Notes: generated by a model not told the origin, from the letters alone. Shown: positions 54,258 through 63,853, numbered from the stretch's first letter. The stretch: 64,000 nt of DNA from Clostridium chromiireducens (GCF_002029255.1 NZ_MZGT01000020.1:20345-84344); one strand, 5' to 3'. A program made the numbers and translations.

Positions 54258-56225
54258 ATGGAGAATTATGATGAGAGCATAAAATATTTGAAATTATTAG
54301 CTAAGCAATACCCTACTATAGCAGCCGCCTCTACTGAAATAATAAATTTAGAGGCAATCTTAAACTTACCTAAAGGTACTGAGCATTTTTTAGCTGACCT
54401 TCACGGCGAATACGAACCTTTCGTCCATGTATTAAAAAATGGTTCTGGTGCTGTAAAAATAAAGATTCAAGATGTTTTTGGGAACTCTTTGATGGATTGC
54501 GAGAAAAAAAGTCTGGCTACATTAGTATACTACCCTGAACAAAAACTAGAAATTGTTCAAAAGGAAGAGAAAGATATAAACGATTGGTATAGGATTAATT
54601 TGTATAGGCTAATTGAATTATGCAGACATGTATCTTCAAAATATACAAGATCTAAAGTGAGAAAAGCTCTTCCTAAAGATTTTAGTTATATTATTGAGGA
54701 ATTACTACACGAAGAATCCGAAAATCATGACAAACAAGGTTATTATGATGGAATTATAAATACTATCATAGAGATTGAAAGAGCACCCGAGTTTATAGTG
54801 GCCTTATCAAATTTAATTCAAAGATTGGTAATAGATAGATTGCACATAATTGGAGATATCTATGATAGAGGTCCAAGACCTGATATCATAATTGATACGC
54901 TTATTGATTATCACTCAGTGGATATACAATGGGGTAATCATGATATTCTATGGATGGGAGCTGCCGCGGGAAATGCTACATGTATAGCAAATGTTTTGAG
55001 AATTGCAGCTAGATATTCAAATTTAGATGTTATTGAAGATATTTATGGAATAAATTTATTACCTCTTGCAACCTTTGCCCTTAAACATTACAAGGATGAT
55101 AATTGTAATGCTTTTATCCCTAAGAATAATGATGAAGCAAGCGTCTATGGAACTTCTGAAATAGAGCTAATTTCAAAAATGCATAAAGCAATAACTATTA
55201 TTCAGTTTAAACTTGAGTATGAAATAATAAAAAGAAGACCTGAATTCAATATGAATCATAGATTACTCCTTGACAAAATTAACTATAGCGATGAAACTAT
55301 AACCTTAAATAATGTTACTTATGAACTCAATGATATAAATTTCCCTACAATTAACACTAATAAACCTTTTGAGCTTACCTGCGACGAAAGAAAATTAATG
55401 GATAAGCTGAAAAGTTCATTTGTAAATAGCGATAAGCTGCAAAAGCATGTTTTGTTCCTATTTAATAAAGGACGAATCTATCTAACTTATAACTCTAATC
55501 TTTTATTTCATGGATGCATTCCTTTAAATAAAGATAAGACCTTTAAAAGTATGATAATAAATGGTGAAGAATATAGAGGAAAAAGGCTTCTCGATAAATT
55601 CGACTCTTTAGCTAGAGAGGGATATTTTAATAATAGAGGCAGTGAAGAAAAGTTATATGGTATGGACATAATGTGGTACTTATGGACTGGCGCCTGCTCC
55701 TCTTTATTTGGAAAAGAAGACATGACTACATTTGAAAGATATTTTATTAAAGATAAAAGCACTCATAAGGAAAAGAAAAATCCTTATTACGACTTTAGAG
55801 ACTCTGAGGAAATGTGTAATTTGATTTTTAAAGAATTTGGTTTAGAGCCAACTGAATCGAAGATAATAAATGGACATGTACCAGTAAAAAATAAGTTTGG
55901 TGAAAATCCAATAAAATGCAATGGAAAATTAATTGTAATTGATGGCGGCTTTGCAAAAGCTTATAGAAGTCAAACAGGCTTAGCTGGCTATACTTTAACT
56001 TACAATTCCTATGGTTTGCAGCTTATATCTCACCAACCATTTAAATCACTTGAAGATGCATTCAGTAAAGAAACAGATATTTTATCCTCAAGGCAAATTG
56101 TTGAAAAGACAGATAGAAAAAAAGTTGGGGATACCGATATTGGTAAAGAACTTAAAAATCAAATTAAAGATTTAAAATTATTACTCAGAGCTTACAGAAA
56201 AGGCTTAATAAACGAGGAACAATAA
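54258..56225 (+). CDS. fbp: Fructose-1,6-bisphosphatase class III
   Basis: 655 residues, the typical length of the Firmicute class III enzyme (B. subtilis Fbp/YydE type), a metallophosphoesterase of gluconeogenesis. Motifs: [103 protein letters not shown] precedes the ATG. A composite repeat begins about two bases after the stop codon. Confidence 0.95.
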   Translation: MENYDESIKYLKLLAKQYPTIAAASTEIINLEAILNLPKGTEHFLADLHGEYEPFVHVLKNGSGAVKIKIQDVFGNSLMDCEKKSLATLVYYPEQKLEIVQKEEKDINDWYRINLYRLIELCRHVSSKYTRSKVRKALPKDFSYIIEELLHEESENHDKQGYYDGIINTIIEIERAPEFIVALSNLIQRLVIDRLHIIGDIYDRGPRPDIIIDTLIDYHSVDIQWGNHDILWMGAAAGNATCIANVLRIAARYSNLDVIEDIYGINLLPLATFALKHYKDDNCNAFIPKNNDEASVYGTSEIELISKMHKAITIIQFKLEYEIIKRRPEFNMNHRLLLDKINYSDETITLNNVTYELNDINFPTINTNKPFELTCDERKLMDKLKSSFVNSDKLQKHVLFLFNKGRIYLTYNSNLLFHGCIPLNKDKTFKSMIINGEEYRGKRLLDKFDSLAREGYFNNRGSEEKLYGMDIMWYLWTGACSSLFGKEDMTTFERYFIKDKSTHKEKKNPYYDFRDSEEMCNLIFKEFGLEPTESKIINGHVPVKNKFGENPIKCNGKLIVIDGGFAKAYRSQTGLAGYTLTYNSYGLQLISHQPFKSLEDAFSKETDILSSRQIVEKTDRKKVGDTDIGKELKNQIKDLKLLLRAYRKGLINEEQ

Positions 56226-56226
56226 A

Positions 56227-56756
56227 TACGGTATGGTGAAGAACTTAAAGTAATGCGATGAACAACCGAAAGAGAATACATATATGTTCCGCAGGGCTGT
56301 GAAAAATTTCGCTGAGCATATCTAAATAAAAAGTTGCACCACTCCTGCATGCTCCTGTGCCAAGCACAGGACAAGCAAGAGTGGAACAACTTTCTATTAA
56401 GATATGCAGCAGCTTATTTTTCAATGCCTGCTTCACATATATGTATTCTCTTTCTTTGTATCGCTATTACTTTAAGTATCTTGCATATAGAACCCAAAGA
56501 AATATATAAATACTTGCTTAAGTATGCTGTGATCTAAAATTACACTAAACAAAGAAATGGAATATATGTTTTTGCGAAGTGTTCATTAGAAGATTTTGCT
56601 GGTCGTGATTCTTAGAATATAAGTTGTTCCAAATATGCTAGTTCAAATCTTGTATTTGAGGCTAGCATTTTGGGCACAACTTATATTCTTAGAATCTCCC
56701 GGCAAAATCTTCAAGTAACCGGAGCAAACACATATATTCCATTTCGGTTATTTAGT
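56227..56756. mobile_element. Composite stem-loop element, partly degenerate
   Basis: The gap between fbp and the GntR gene is filled by a forward subtype A stem-loop (56264-56459) followed by a reverse subtype B one (56549-56750). A has AACCGAAAGAG, GTTGCACC left, GGAACAAC right and apical CCTGTGC/GCACAGG. B has ACAAAGAAATGG, GTTGTTCC left, GGGCACAAC right and apical TTCAAAT/ATTTGAG. The left terminal repeat survives as CGGTATGGTGAAGAACTTAAAG; the right outer arm of B and its terminal repeat are missing. Confidence 0.8.
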
Positions 56757-56769
56757 ATAATCCAAAAAT

Positions 56770-57480
56770 CTATTTAATGCTTACAGTTCTAAATTCAATT
56801 CTATCGCTTCTATGGTGTGCTTTTGAGTATTCAAAAGGCTGACCATTGTCTAAGAATCCTACTTGTTCAACCTCTAATATTGGGAAATTACTATCTATCT
56901 CTAGCCATTTTTGTTCTAATTCACTAGGTAAAATTGCCCTAATTAATCTATGTGCACTCTTTATTTTAAACCCGAGATCGTTCTCAATATAACCGTAAAT
57001 TGACTTTAATAAAACATCCTTCTTCATTCCTGGTACAAGACCTATCGGCATATATGTATAATCTATTACATACGGTTCATCATCTGCAAATCTAGCCCTC
57101 ACTACATAGTAAACAAAGTCATCACATGTAATTTTCAATTTCGTTGCAATTTCTTCTGTTGGGTGAACCACCTCAAATTGTATAATTTCAGATGTTACCT
57201 TTCTTTCTTTATGTGTTTCAGAAAAACCTTCAAATTGTCTTGCTAAGCTTAATTCTTGAACATCGTTATCATCAAGTGCCTTTACAAAAGTTCCTGATCC
57301 TCTTCTTTTTATTACTAACCCTTGAAATACAAGTTCATCGACAGCTTTCTTTATTGTAATTCTACTAACTCCATAATGTTCGCACATTTCTTTTTCTAAT
57401 GGTAGCTGCTCATTAGGATTATATTTACCGCTTAATATTCCGTTCCTTATGTCCCCAGCAATTTCTTCATATTTTGCCAT
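56770..57480 (-). CDS. GntR-family regulator with UTRA domain
   Basis: 236 residues. The N-terminal GntR winged helix (about 1-70) has YEEIAGDIRNGILSGKYNPNEQLPLEKEMCEHYGVSRITIKKAVDELVFQGLVIKRRGSGTFV. The C-terminal UTRA ligand domain (about 90-235) has YYVVRARFADDEPYVIDYTYMPIGLVPG and FPILEVEQVGFLDNGQPFEYSKAHHRSDRIEF. UTRA regulators usually sense sugar phosphates. No operon partner is adjacent; the beta-glucoside genes at 61-64 kb or the nag genes are possible targets. Confidence 0.88.
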   Translation of the reverse strand: MAKYEEIAGDIRNGILSGKYNPNEQLPLEKEMCEHYGVSRITIKKAVDELVFQGLVIKRRGSGTFVKALDDNDVQELSLARQFEGFSETHKERKVTSEIIQFEVVHPTEEIATKLKITCDDFVYYVVRARFADDEPYVIDYTYMPIGLVPGMKKDVLLKSIYGYIENDLGFKIKSAHRLIRAILPSELEQKWLEIDSNFPILEVEQVGFLDNGQPFEYSKAHHRSDRIEFRTVSIK

Positions 57481-57752
57481 TATACTTTCCGCCTCTCCTC
57501 ACAACATACCTTATTTATACATTGATTATATCATTTATATCCCTTATTATATACATAAATCTACTTATTTTTCAACTTCATAAGTTTTGTATGTAATCAC
57601 TTAACTAGCTAACTTATTTTTTATTATAATCCAATAAAAATAACTTCTCTAATAAATGTTATGTATAATAAAAAAGCTATATCATAATAATTTAATATTT
57701 TGATACAACTTTTGAATTTTATCTTCTGATGTAATTTAATTATAAGCTTTTT

Positions 57753-58481
57753 TTATTTAATTGCATTCGCCATTTCTTCATCAATTATTACAGTTACATC
57801 TTTATGCATTTGTAGTACTGATGCAGGATTATGTGTTGTTATATTTCCATTTAATAATCCTTTTACGGCATCAGCTTTGTCCTGGCCCTTTACTAATAAT
57901 AATATTTTCTTTGATTTCATTATTTGTCCAATTCCCATAGATAAAGCCTTTGTAGGCACTTCATCTTTTGAATTGAAGAATCTAGCGTTTGCTTCAATAG
58001 TACTTTCAGCTAAATTAGTTACATGAGTGCCTTCAATTAAAAAGTCACTTGGCTCATTGAATGCAATATGCCCATTTCCGCCAATACCAAGAATTTGTAT
58101 ATCAATTCCACCTAATTCTTCTATTTTTTTATCATAGCTTTTAGCTTCCTCATCTAAATCTTTTGCTAAACCATTTGGAACAAAAGTATTAGACTTGTTT
58201 ATATTTATATGATTAAATAGGTGCTCATTCATAAAATATCTATAACTTTGAGTATCCTCTTCTCCAAGTCCAACATACTCATCTAAATTTACAGTCTTCA
58301 CATTAGAGAAATCTATTTCATCATTTTTATTCATTTCTATAAGTTCCTTATATAATCCAACAGGGGTGCTTCCTGTCGCAAGTCCTAAGATAGCATTTGA
58401 TTTTTCAGTAATAACATCTTTAAATATCTTTGCTGCAACTTCGCTCATTTCTTCATAATTTTTAACTACTAGTAACTTCAT
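57753..58481 (-). CDS. nagB: Glucosamine-6-phosphate deaminase
   Basis: 242 residues. It converts glucosamine-6-phosphate to fructose-6-phosphate and ammonia. Motifs are LGLATGSTPVGLYKELI (about 34-50), NLDEYVGLGEEDTQSYRYFMNEHLFNHI with the active-site Asp, and QILGIGGNGHIAFNEPSDFL. The length is that of the short Gram-positive form lacking the allosteric C-terminal extension. It is downstream of nagR by 21 bases in the same operon. Confidence 0.96.
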   Translation of the reverse strand: MKLLVVKNYEEMSEVAAKIFKDVITEKSNAILGLATGSTPVGLYKELIEMNKNDEIDFSNVKTVNLDEYVGLGEEDTQSYRYFMNEHLFNHININKSNTFVPNGLAKDLDEEAKSYDKKIEELGGIDIQILGIGGNGHIAFNEPSDFLIEGTHVTNLAESTIEANARFFNSKDEVPTKALSMGIGQIMKSKKILLLVKGQDKADAVKGLLNGNITTHNPASVLQMHKDVTVIIDEEMANAIK

Positions 58482-58502
58482 TGTTAATACTCCCCTTTAT
58501 CT

Positions 58503-59228
58503 TTAATTTTTCAAACAAACTCTATATCTATATTTATCTCCTCTAGCAATTGTAATTGTATATTCAATAATATCAGTCTGTTCATATGCTATTCTTTCAA
58601 ATTTAAGTCCCGCTTGTCCTTGTGGAACCTCAAGGTAGACACTTTCAAGTTTATTTATCAGAACACTTTCTATTACTTCCTCAGCAGACGTAATATATGC
58701 ATCGAAAGAACTTTTAAATATCTCATATAAAGGATTCCCCTCAATCATTTCTTTTGCAAGACCTTTGAATCTTTCATACGGTAAATACGTAATTTCATAT
58801 ATCATTGGTATATCATCGGCAATTCTTATTCTTGATATTTTAAATACAAGTTCATTCTCTTCTATTTTTAGTTTTCCAGCTATTTTGGTGCTGGCTTCTA
58901 TAACCTCAAAATTTAATAACCTAGAAGTAGGATTCTTTCCATGCTTCTTCATCTCCTCTGTAAAAGAAGAGACCTTAATCAAATCTTGCTCAACTACCTT
59001 AGGAGAAATAAAATTTCCCTTTCCTTGAACTTTATAAATATATTTGTTTTTTTCTAATTCGTCTAAGGCTTCTCTTACAGTTGTTCTACTAAGGCCATAT
59101 TTTTTACAAATTTCTCTTTCTGAATCTAATTTGTCATTTTCTTTCATATGATTTTCTATTTGATCAATAAGAATATTCATTAATTGAATATATAAAGGAG
59201 TATTAGAATTTTTGTTTATTGTATTCAT
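58503..59228 (-). CDS. nagR: GntR-family regulator of amino-sugar genes
   Basis: 241 residues. The N-terminal winged helix (about 1-75) has PLYIQLMNILIDQIENHMKENDKLDSEREICKKYGLSRTTVREALDELEKNKYIYKVQGKGNFI. The UTRA domain has VFKISRIRIADDIPMIYEITYLPYERF. It resembles NagR (YvoA) and DasR, which sense glucosamine-6-phosphate or GlcNAc-6-phosphate. It heads a nagR-nagB operon divergent from nagA, and two operator-like sequences lie between them. Confidence 0.88.
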   Translation of the reverse strand: MNTINKNSNTPLYIQLMNILIDQIENHMKENDKLDSEREICKKYGLSRTTVREALDELEKNKYIYKVQGKGNFISPKVVEQDLIKVSSFTEEMKKHGKNPTSRLLNFEVIEASTKIAGKLKIEENELVFKISRIRIADDIPMIYEITYLPYERFKGLAKEMIEGNPLYEIFKSSFDAYITSAEEVIESVLINKLESVYLEVPQGQAGLKFERIAYEQTDIIEYTITIARGDKYRYRVCLKN

Positions 59229-59361
59229 AAGTGCACCTCTTTTAGTTCTAGCAGTTTATTACCAATTATACTATTTCTCTGTACAAAAGAAAATATAAAT
59301 AAGCTAATATATGATACAAATCAACACTCCTGCATATAAATTCAAAATAACAAATTCATTT

Positions 59362-59377
59362 AGTGGTAACTACCACT
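59362..59377. promoter_or_regulatory. NagR operator (dre-like), site 1
   Basis: AGTGGTA-AC-TACCACT is a perfect 7-bp inverted repeat. It matches the DasR/NagR consensus (A[CG]TGGT..A.ACCACT) at both half-sites. It lies upstream of the nagA promoter in the divergent nagR-nagA region. Confidence 0.8.
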
Positions 59378-59421
59378 TTAACAAAAGTATAATTTATTCT
59401 TTTAAATATGTCAATATACAC

Positions 59422-59451
59422 TTGAAAAATTCTTTAATAATGCATTATACT
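59422..59451 (+). promoter_or_regulatory. nagA promoter
   Basis: TTGAAA (59422-59427), an 18-base spacer and TATACT (59446-59451). A second operator-like sequence starts 12 bases after the -10. Confidence 0.6.
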
Positions 59452-59462
59452 AGATATAAGAA

Positions 59463-59478
59463 ACTGATAATATCCACT
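59463..59478. promoter_or_regulatory. NagR operator (dre-like), site 2
   Basis: ACTGATAATATCCACT matches the ends of the DasR/NagR consensus (ACTG.T and CCACT) but not its centre. Its position over the expected nagA start site suits repression. Weaker than site 1. Confidence 0.5.
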
Positions 59479-59511
59479 TGTATATTATAATTTTTTTAGG
59501 AGAGCGATAAT

Positions 59512-60648
59512 ATGTTAATAAAAAACTGTAATATTATTTATTTAGATAAAATAGAAACTGGCTCTATACTTATTGAAAATGGCTGTATAAAGGAGATTAA
59601 TCCTACCAATTGTTCTGATGAAAATATACTTGATGCAAAAGGCTTATATATTTCACCTGGATTTATTGATGTGCATATACATGGTGCAGGAGGCTGCGAC
59701 ACAATGGACGGTACCAGTGAATCAATCAATACCATTTCTAAAACTATAGTTGAACATGGAACAACTTCTTTCACTCCTACAACCATGACTGTTTCTATAG
59801 ACGATATAAGAAAATCTCTGGATGCAATTAAAAATGTTAAGGAAAAAGGCGAAGGGGGAGCTCATGTCCTTGGAGTTCATTTAGAAGGTCCATTTGTAAG
59901 TCCAAAAGCAATTGGGGCGCAAAACCCAAATTATATTTTAACTCCATCTATTTCAACATATAATGAAATAGTTAAAGACTATGAAGATATTATTGTATCA
60001 ATAACACTAGCTCCAGAAGTTGAAGGTGCAAAAGAACTTATTAAGTATCTGTCTTCAAAGGGTATAGTTTGCTCACTGGGTCATACCAGCGCGACTTATG
60101 AAGAGGCTATAGAAGCTATTGAATGTGGTGCTTGTCACTCTACTCACCTTTTTAATGCTATGACACCTTTAAATCACAGAAACCCTGGTGTAGTTGGTGC
60201 TATATTTGATAGTAATATAACAACTGAAACAATTTCAGATGGAGTTCATATTTCTTATCCAGTTTTAAGAATTGCGTATAAACAAAAAGGTACTGATAAT
60301 GTTTTATTAATATCTGATGCAATGATGGCTTGCTGCATGCCTAATGGCGACTATTCACTAGGAGGTCAGGATGTTGTTGTAAATAATGGTGAAGCACGCC
60401 TAAGGAATGGTGCTTTAGCTGGTTCCGTCCTTACTCTTGATAAAGCAATTAGAAATGTATATAAAAATTCTGATCTTCCACTTTATGAAGTAATAAAAAT
60501 GGCTTCTTATAATGGTGCTAAACACTGTAAAGTTCATGATCATAAAGGACAGATTAAGGAAGGTTATGATGCAGATTTGATTTTGTTTGATGATGATATA
60601 AATATCAAGAAAGTATTTATCTTAGGAAAAGAAGTATATTCTAAGTAA
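59512..60648 (+). CDS. nagA: N-acetylglucosamine-6-phosphate deacetylase
   Basis: 378 residues, amidohydrolase fold. The first metal motif is SPGFIDVHIHGAGGCDTMDG, followed by VLGVHLEGPFVSPKAIGAQNP with the metal Glu, CSLGHTSATYEEAIEAIECGACHSTHLFNAMTPLNHRNPGVVG, and LISDAMMACCMPNGDY with the catalytic Asp. It makes glucosamine-6-phosphate for NagB. Divergent from nagR-nagB. AGGAGAG precedes the ATG. Confidence 0.96.
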   Translation: MLIKNCNIIYLDKIETGSILIENGCIKEINPTNCSDENILDAKGLYISPGFIDVHIHGAGGCDTMDGTSESINTISKTIVEHGTTSFTPTTMTVSIDDIRKSLDAIKNVKEKGEGGAHVLGVHLEGPFVSPKAIGAQNPNYILTPSISTYNEIVKDYEDIIVSITLAPEVEGAKELIKYLSSKGIVCSLGHTSATYEEAIEAIECGACHSTHLFNAMTPLNHRNPGVVGAIFDSNITTETISDGVHISYPVLRIAYKQKGTDNVLLISDAMMACCMPNGDYSLGGQDVVVNNGEARLRNGALAGSVLTLDKAIRNVYKNSDLPLYEVIKMASYNGAKHCKVHDHKGQIKEGYDADLILFDDDINIKKVFILGKEVYSK

Positions 60649-60673
60649 TAAAATATCATGCATTTGTTCTTGC

Positions 60674-61339
60674 TATAAAGGTATTGTGAAGCACTTAAAG
60701 TGAAGCAATGAACAACCGAAATAGAATACATATATGTTCCTCAGGACTGTGAAAAATTTCACTAGGAATATCTAAATGGAAAGTTGCACCACTTCTGCGT
60801 GTTCCTGTGACAAGCACAGGACAAGCAAAAGTGGAACAACTTCCCATTAAGATACTCCAGCAGCTTATTTTTCAATGCCTGACTCCACATATATGTATTC
60901 TATTTCTTTGTATCGCTATAACTTTAAGTATCTCACATATACCCGTCTAAAAATTATTCGTATATTGTATTAAAGATTGTAAATATTCTTTAATACAGAT
61001 ATTGCTAACCAGAGAAATATAAAAATACTTGCATTAATATAAACCTTATTTTAAGCTTACTGCTAGACTAGAAAGGGAATATATGTTTTTGCGCAGTGTT
61101 CATTAGAAGATTTTGCTGGCTGTGATTCTAGATTATAAGTTGTTCCAAAGGTGCTTGTTCAAGGCGTAGTCCTTGAAGCAAGCACTTTGGGTACAACTTA
61201 TAATCTTAGAATCACCCAGCAAAATCTTCAAAGAACCGAAGCAAACACATCTATTCCATTTCGTTTTTTTGCCAGTAAACTTAAAGTATCATCACGCAGC
61301 AAGTATTTTTATATTTCAGTGATACACAATACCTTTATA
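60674..61339. mobile_element. Composite stem-loop element (MITE-like), best-preserved copy
   Basis: A 666-bp unit framed by TATAAAGGTATTGTG (60674) and its exact inverse ending 61339. The forward subtype A stem-loop (60714-60911) pairs TAGAATACATATATGT perfectly at the base. It has GTTGCACC left, GGAACAAC right and apical CCTGTG/CACAGG. The reverse subtype B (61068-61267) has CTAGAAAGGG on the left, GTTGTTCC left, GGGTACAAC right and apical TTCAAGG/CCTTGAA. The spacer between them is AT-rich. No protein of its own is encoded. It fills the convergent gap between nagA and the ROK kinase. Confidence 0.85.
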
Positions 61340-61351
61340 TCTCACAATTTG

Positions 61352-62257
61352 CTATTGCTTTTCTCTTTGAAGATAGTTATATAAAGCGCCTAATTTATTA
61401 GCATCATTTCCATATTTACATGTTTTTAGAACAGGTTTTATAGTTCCTTCTAAACCATTATTCATCATAATGTCTATTCTTTTATTTATTTCATCAACAT
61501 ACCCTTCTCTTTCGCTTATTGCTCCTCCTAGGATAATAACTTCTGGATCATAAGTATATTGAATATTGTATATTCCTGCCGCCATAGTGAAATAATATTT
61601 ATTCACTTCCTTAATTGAGACTTCATCACCTTCACTACATAGCTCAAATACTTTAACGCCATCAAGGCTGTTTTCTTCTAATCCTTTTAATTTAGCAACT
61701 TTTCTAGCGAGTGCTGCAGTAGACCCTGCTTTACTCCAGCTAATAAATTTAGGTTCACCATCTAAACTATAACTTGCTGCGCAGTATCCAAATTCGCCTC
61801 CATGTTTATGTACTCCAACGTGTATTTTTTTATCTTTTACTATTGCTCCTCCTATTCCTGACCCGCATACTACAAATGCTAAATCATTGCTCTCTTTTCC
61901 CGCTCCTAACCAGCATTCTCCAAGGGCCGCGCAATTTGCATCGTTTTCAATTTCTGTATCCAAACTTGTAGATTTCTTTAAAATCTCTTTAAAATTTGGT
62001 CCATGTATATATGGTATAGCACTTACCCCTTCAATTACTCCTATGTTACTATCAACGGCTCCTGGAGCACTTATTGCAATTCCACTAACGTCATGCTTAT
62101 TCTTCATTCCTTCTGTTATCTCGATTAATTTACCAAAAAACTCATCAGCATTACTCGGACAGGCAAATTTATTACTTTCTTTAAACTCCCCTTCTTCTGT
62201 AATTACTGACCACTTTGTAGAACTCCCCCCAATATCAAAAACCATGAAATTTCTCAT
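61352..62257 (-). CDS. ROK-family sugar kinase (beta-glucoside kinase-like)
   Basis: 301 residues. The N-terminal ATP loop is FDIGGSSTKWSVI, followed by ENDANCAALGECWLGAGKESNDLAFVVCGSGIGGAIV with the catalytic Asp. The usual ROK zinc motif CxCGxxGCxE is absent; in its place stands HGGEFGYCAASYSLDGEPKF. Zinc-less ROK kinases include beta-glucoside kinases, and the upstream gene is a GH1 beta-glucosidase, so phosphorylation of a beta-glucoside or glucose is plausible. It follows the GH1 gene with a hairpin (62337-62382) between them. Confidence 0.85.
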   Translation of the reverse strand: MRNFMVFDIGGSSTKWSVITEEGEFKESNKFACPSNADEFFGKLIEITEGMKNKHDVSGIAISAPGAVDSNIGVIEGVSAIPYIHGPNFKEILKKSTSLDTEIENDANCAALGECWLGAGKESNDLAFVVCGSGIGGAIVKDKKIHVGVHKHGGEFGYCAASYSLDGEPKFISWSKAGSTAALARKVAKLKGLEENSLDGVKVFELCSEGDEVSIKEVNKYYFTMAAGIYNIQYTYDPEVIILGGAISEREGYVDEINKRIDIMMNNGLEGTIKPVLKTCKYGNDANKLGALYNYLQREKQ

Positions 62258-62336
62258 TTTTAAAACCTCCTAATTTTACTATTTTCTAAAATATTTGCAT
62301 AATTGAAACAGAAGCTATAATAAAATAAATTTTAAG

Positions 62337-62382
62337 TATAATATATTGATTAATTAACCATTTTATCAATCAATATATTATA
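62337..62382 (-). terminator. Hairpin between the GH1 and ROK genes
   Basis: TATAATATATTGATT and its exact complement form a 15-bp stem with a 16-base loop. The T-tract after it is weak, so partial termination between the GH1 gene and the ROK gene is possible. Confidence 0.55.
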
Positions 62383-62424
62383 CTACTCCTTTATTTTCGG
62401 CTCAGTCCCTCTTAATAAAGTTAA

Positions 62425-63822
62425 TTAAAATCCGTTATTTTCTACAACCTCTTTAATCCATCTTCCTGATTTCTTAATAGTTTTCCTTTGAGTATCTAAA
62501 TCCACAGCAATAAATCCATATCTATTTTTATATGCATTACTCCATGACCAGCAATCAATAGGAGTCCATGTATGGTAACCAAAACAGTTGGATCCTTCGC
62601 TTATACCTTTATGAAGATACTCTAAATGCTCTTTATAGAAATCTATTCTATAGTCATCTTCTATTATGCCATCAGCATTTATATATTTTTCTTCGCCTTC
62701 GACACCCATACCATTTTCAGAGATATACCAAGGAATATTGTTATAATTATCTCTTATATTTATGGCAATGTCATACATACACTCCGGATATATCTCCCAT
62801 CCTCTGTATGGATTCATTCTTCTTCCTGGCATTTCGTAATTATCAAAGTATTTATCTGGCATCCAGCCTTTTGATTCATCTATTTCTGATTCTTTCGCTT
62901 TAACTCTTCTAGGTTGATAATAGTTTACTCCTAAGAAATCAATTGTATTGTTTTTAATTATCTCTAATTCTTCTTCTGTTGATTTCCACATTACATTATC
63001 TTTCTCTAATATTTCAATAAGTATTTCTGGAAAATGTCCTTTAATTGCAGGGTCTAAGAATGAAGTATTAAAGAAACTATCCCCTATTTGAGCTGCTCTT
63101 ACATCTTCTTCACCGTTTGATCTTGGATATGCAGGTGTTAAATTAAGAACTATTCCTATTTTCCCCCCATCCTTATCACACCCCATAGCTCTAAAAACTT
63201 CTATAACTTTTGCTGATGCTAAATTTAAATTATACAATACTTGTACAGCCTTTTTACCATCAACTAATTTGGGGTAGTGAAATTGATATAAATATTCTCC
63301 TTCAACTACAACTATGGGTTCATTAAATGTAGTCCAATACTTAACTCTATCACCAAATAACTCAAAGCATTTTTTTACAAATACTACAAATAAATCTACC
63401 ACGTGTTTAGATTCCCATCCACCATATTGATGATATAATTCAACTGGTAAATCAAAATGATGTAAATTCATGACTGGAAGAAGTCCATTTTCAATACATT
63501 CATCAATTACTTCATTGTAAAATCTAACTCCATCTTCATCAACTTCACCAGTTTCAAAATCTTTTATAAGCCTTGTCCATTGAATTGATGTTCTAAAACT
63601 ATTTAATCCTATTTCTTTAACTAATGCTAAATCTTCTTTATGGCTATTATAGAAATTTGATGCTACATTAGGACCAACACCATCAAAAAATGCTTCTGGC
63701 TCTATGTCGAACCAATGATCAAATACGCTATCATGTTTTTTATTAAATCTTCCTTCACTTTGAGGACCTGATGTTGCTGATCCCCACCAAAAATTTTCTA
63801 GGAACTTAAATTGTATACTCAT
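62425..63822 (-). CDS. GH1 beta-glucosidase / 6-phospho-beta-glucosidase
   Basis: 465 residues, family GH1. The acid/base Glu is in WTTFNEPIVVVEGEYL, the nucleophile in WYISENGMGVEG, with FWWGSATSGPQSEGRF at the N-terminus. Near the C-terminus, DCWSWSNAYKNRYGFIAVD carries Ser and the Lys..Tyr pair in the region where phospho-specific GH1 enzymes contact the 6-phosphate, so 6-phospho-beta-glucosidase activity is favoured but not certain. Paired with a ROK kinase rather than a PTS. GGGAGG precedes the ATG. Confidence 0.88.
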   Translation of the reverse strand: MSIQFKFLENFWWGSATSGPQSEGRFNKKHDSVFDHWFDIEPEAFFDGVGPNVASNFYNSHKEDLALVKEIGLNSFRTSIQWTRLIKDFETGEVDEDGVRFYNEVIDECIENGLLPVMNLHHFDLPVELYHQYGGWESKHVVDLFVVFVKKCFELFGDRVKYWTTFNEPIVVVEGEYLYQFHYPKLVDGKKAVQVLYNLNLASAKVIEVFRAMGCDKDGGKIGIVLNLTPAYPRSNGEEDVRAAQIGDSFFNTSFLDPAIKGHFPEILIEILEKDNVMWKSTEEELEIIKNNTIDFLGVNYYQPRRVKAKESEIDESKGWMPDKYFDNYEMPGRRMNPYRGWEIYPECMYDIAINIRDNYNNIPWYISENGMGVEGEEKYINADGIIEDDYRIDFYKEHLEYLHKGISEGSNCFGYHTWTPIDCWSWSNAYKNRYGFIAVDLDTQRKTIKKSGRWIKEVVENNGF

Positions 63823-63853
63823 ATTATACCTCCCAGATTTCTTTATTTTAATT

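Noticed and set aside
56192..56537. Overlapping short frames on both strands after fbp
   Set aside because: They fall inside a palindromic repeat, where each strand mirrors the other; no ribosome site or family resemblance.
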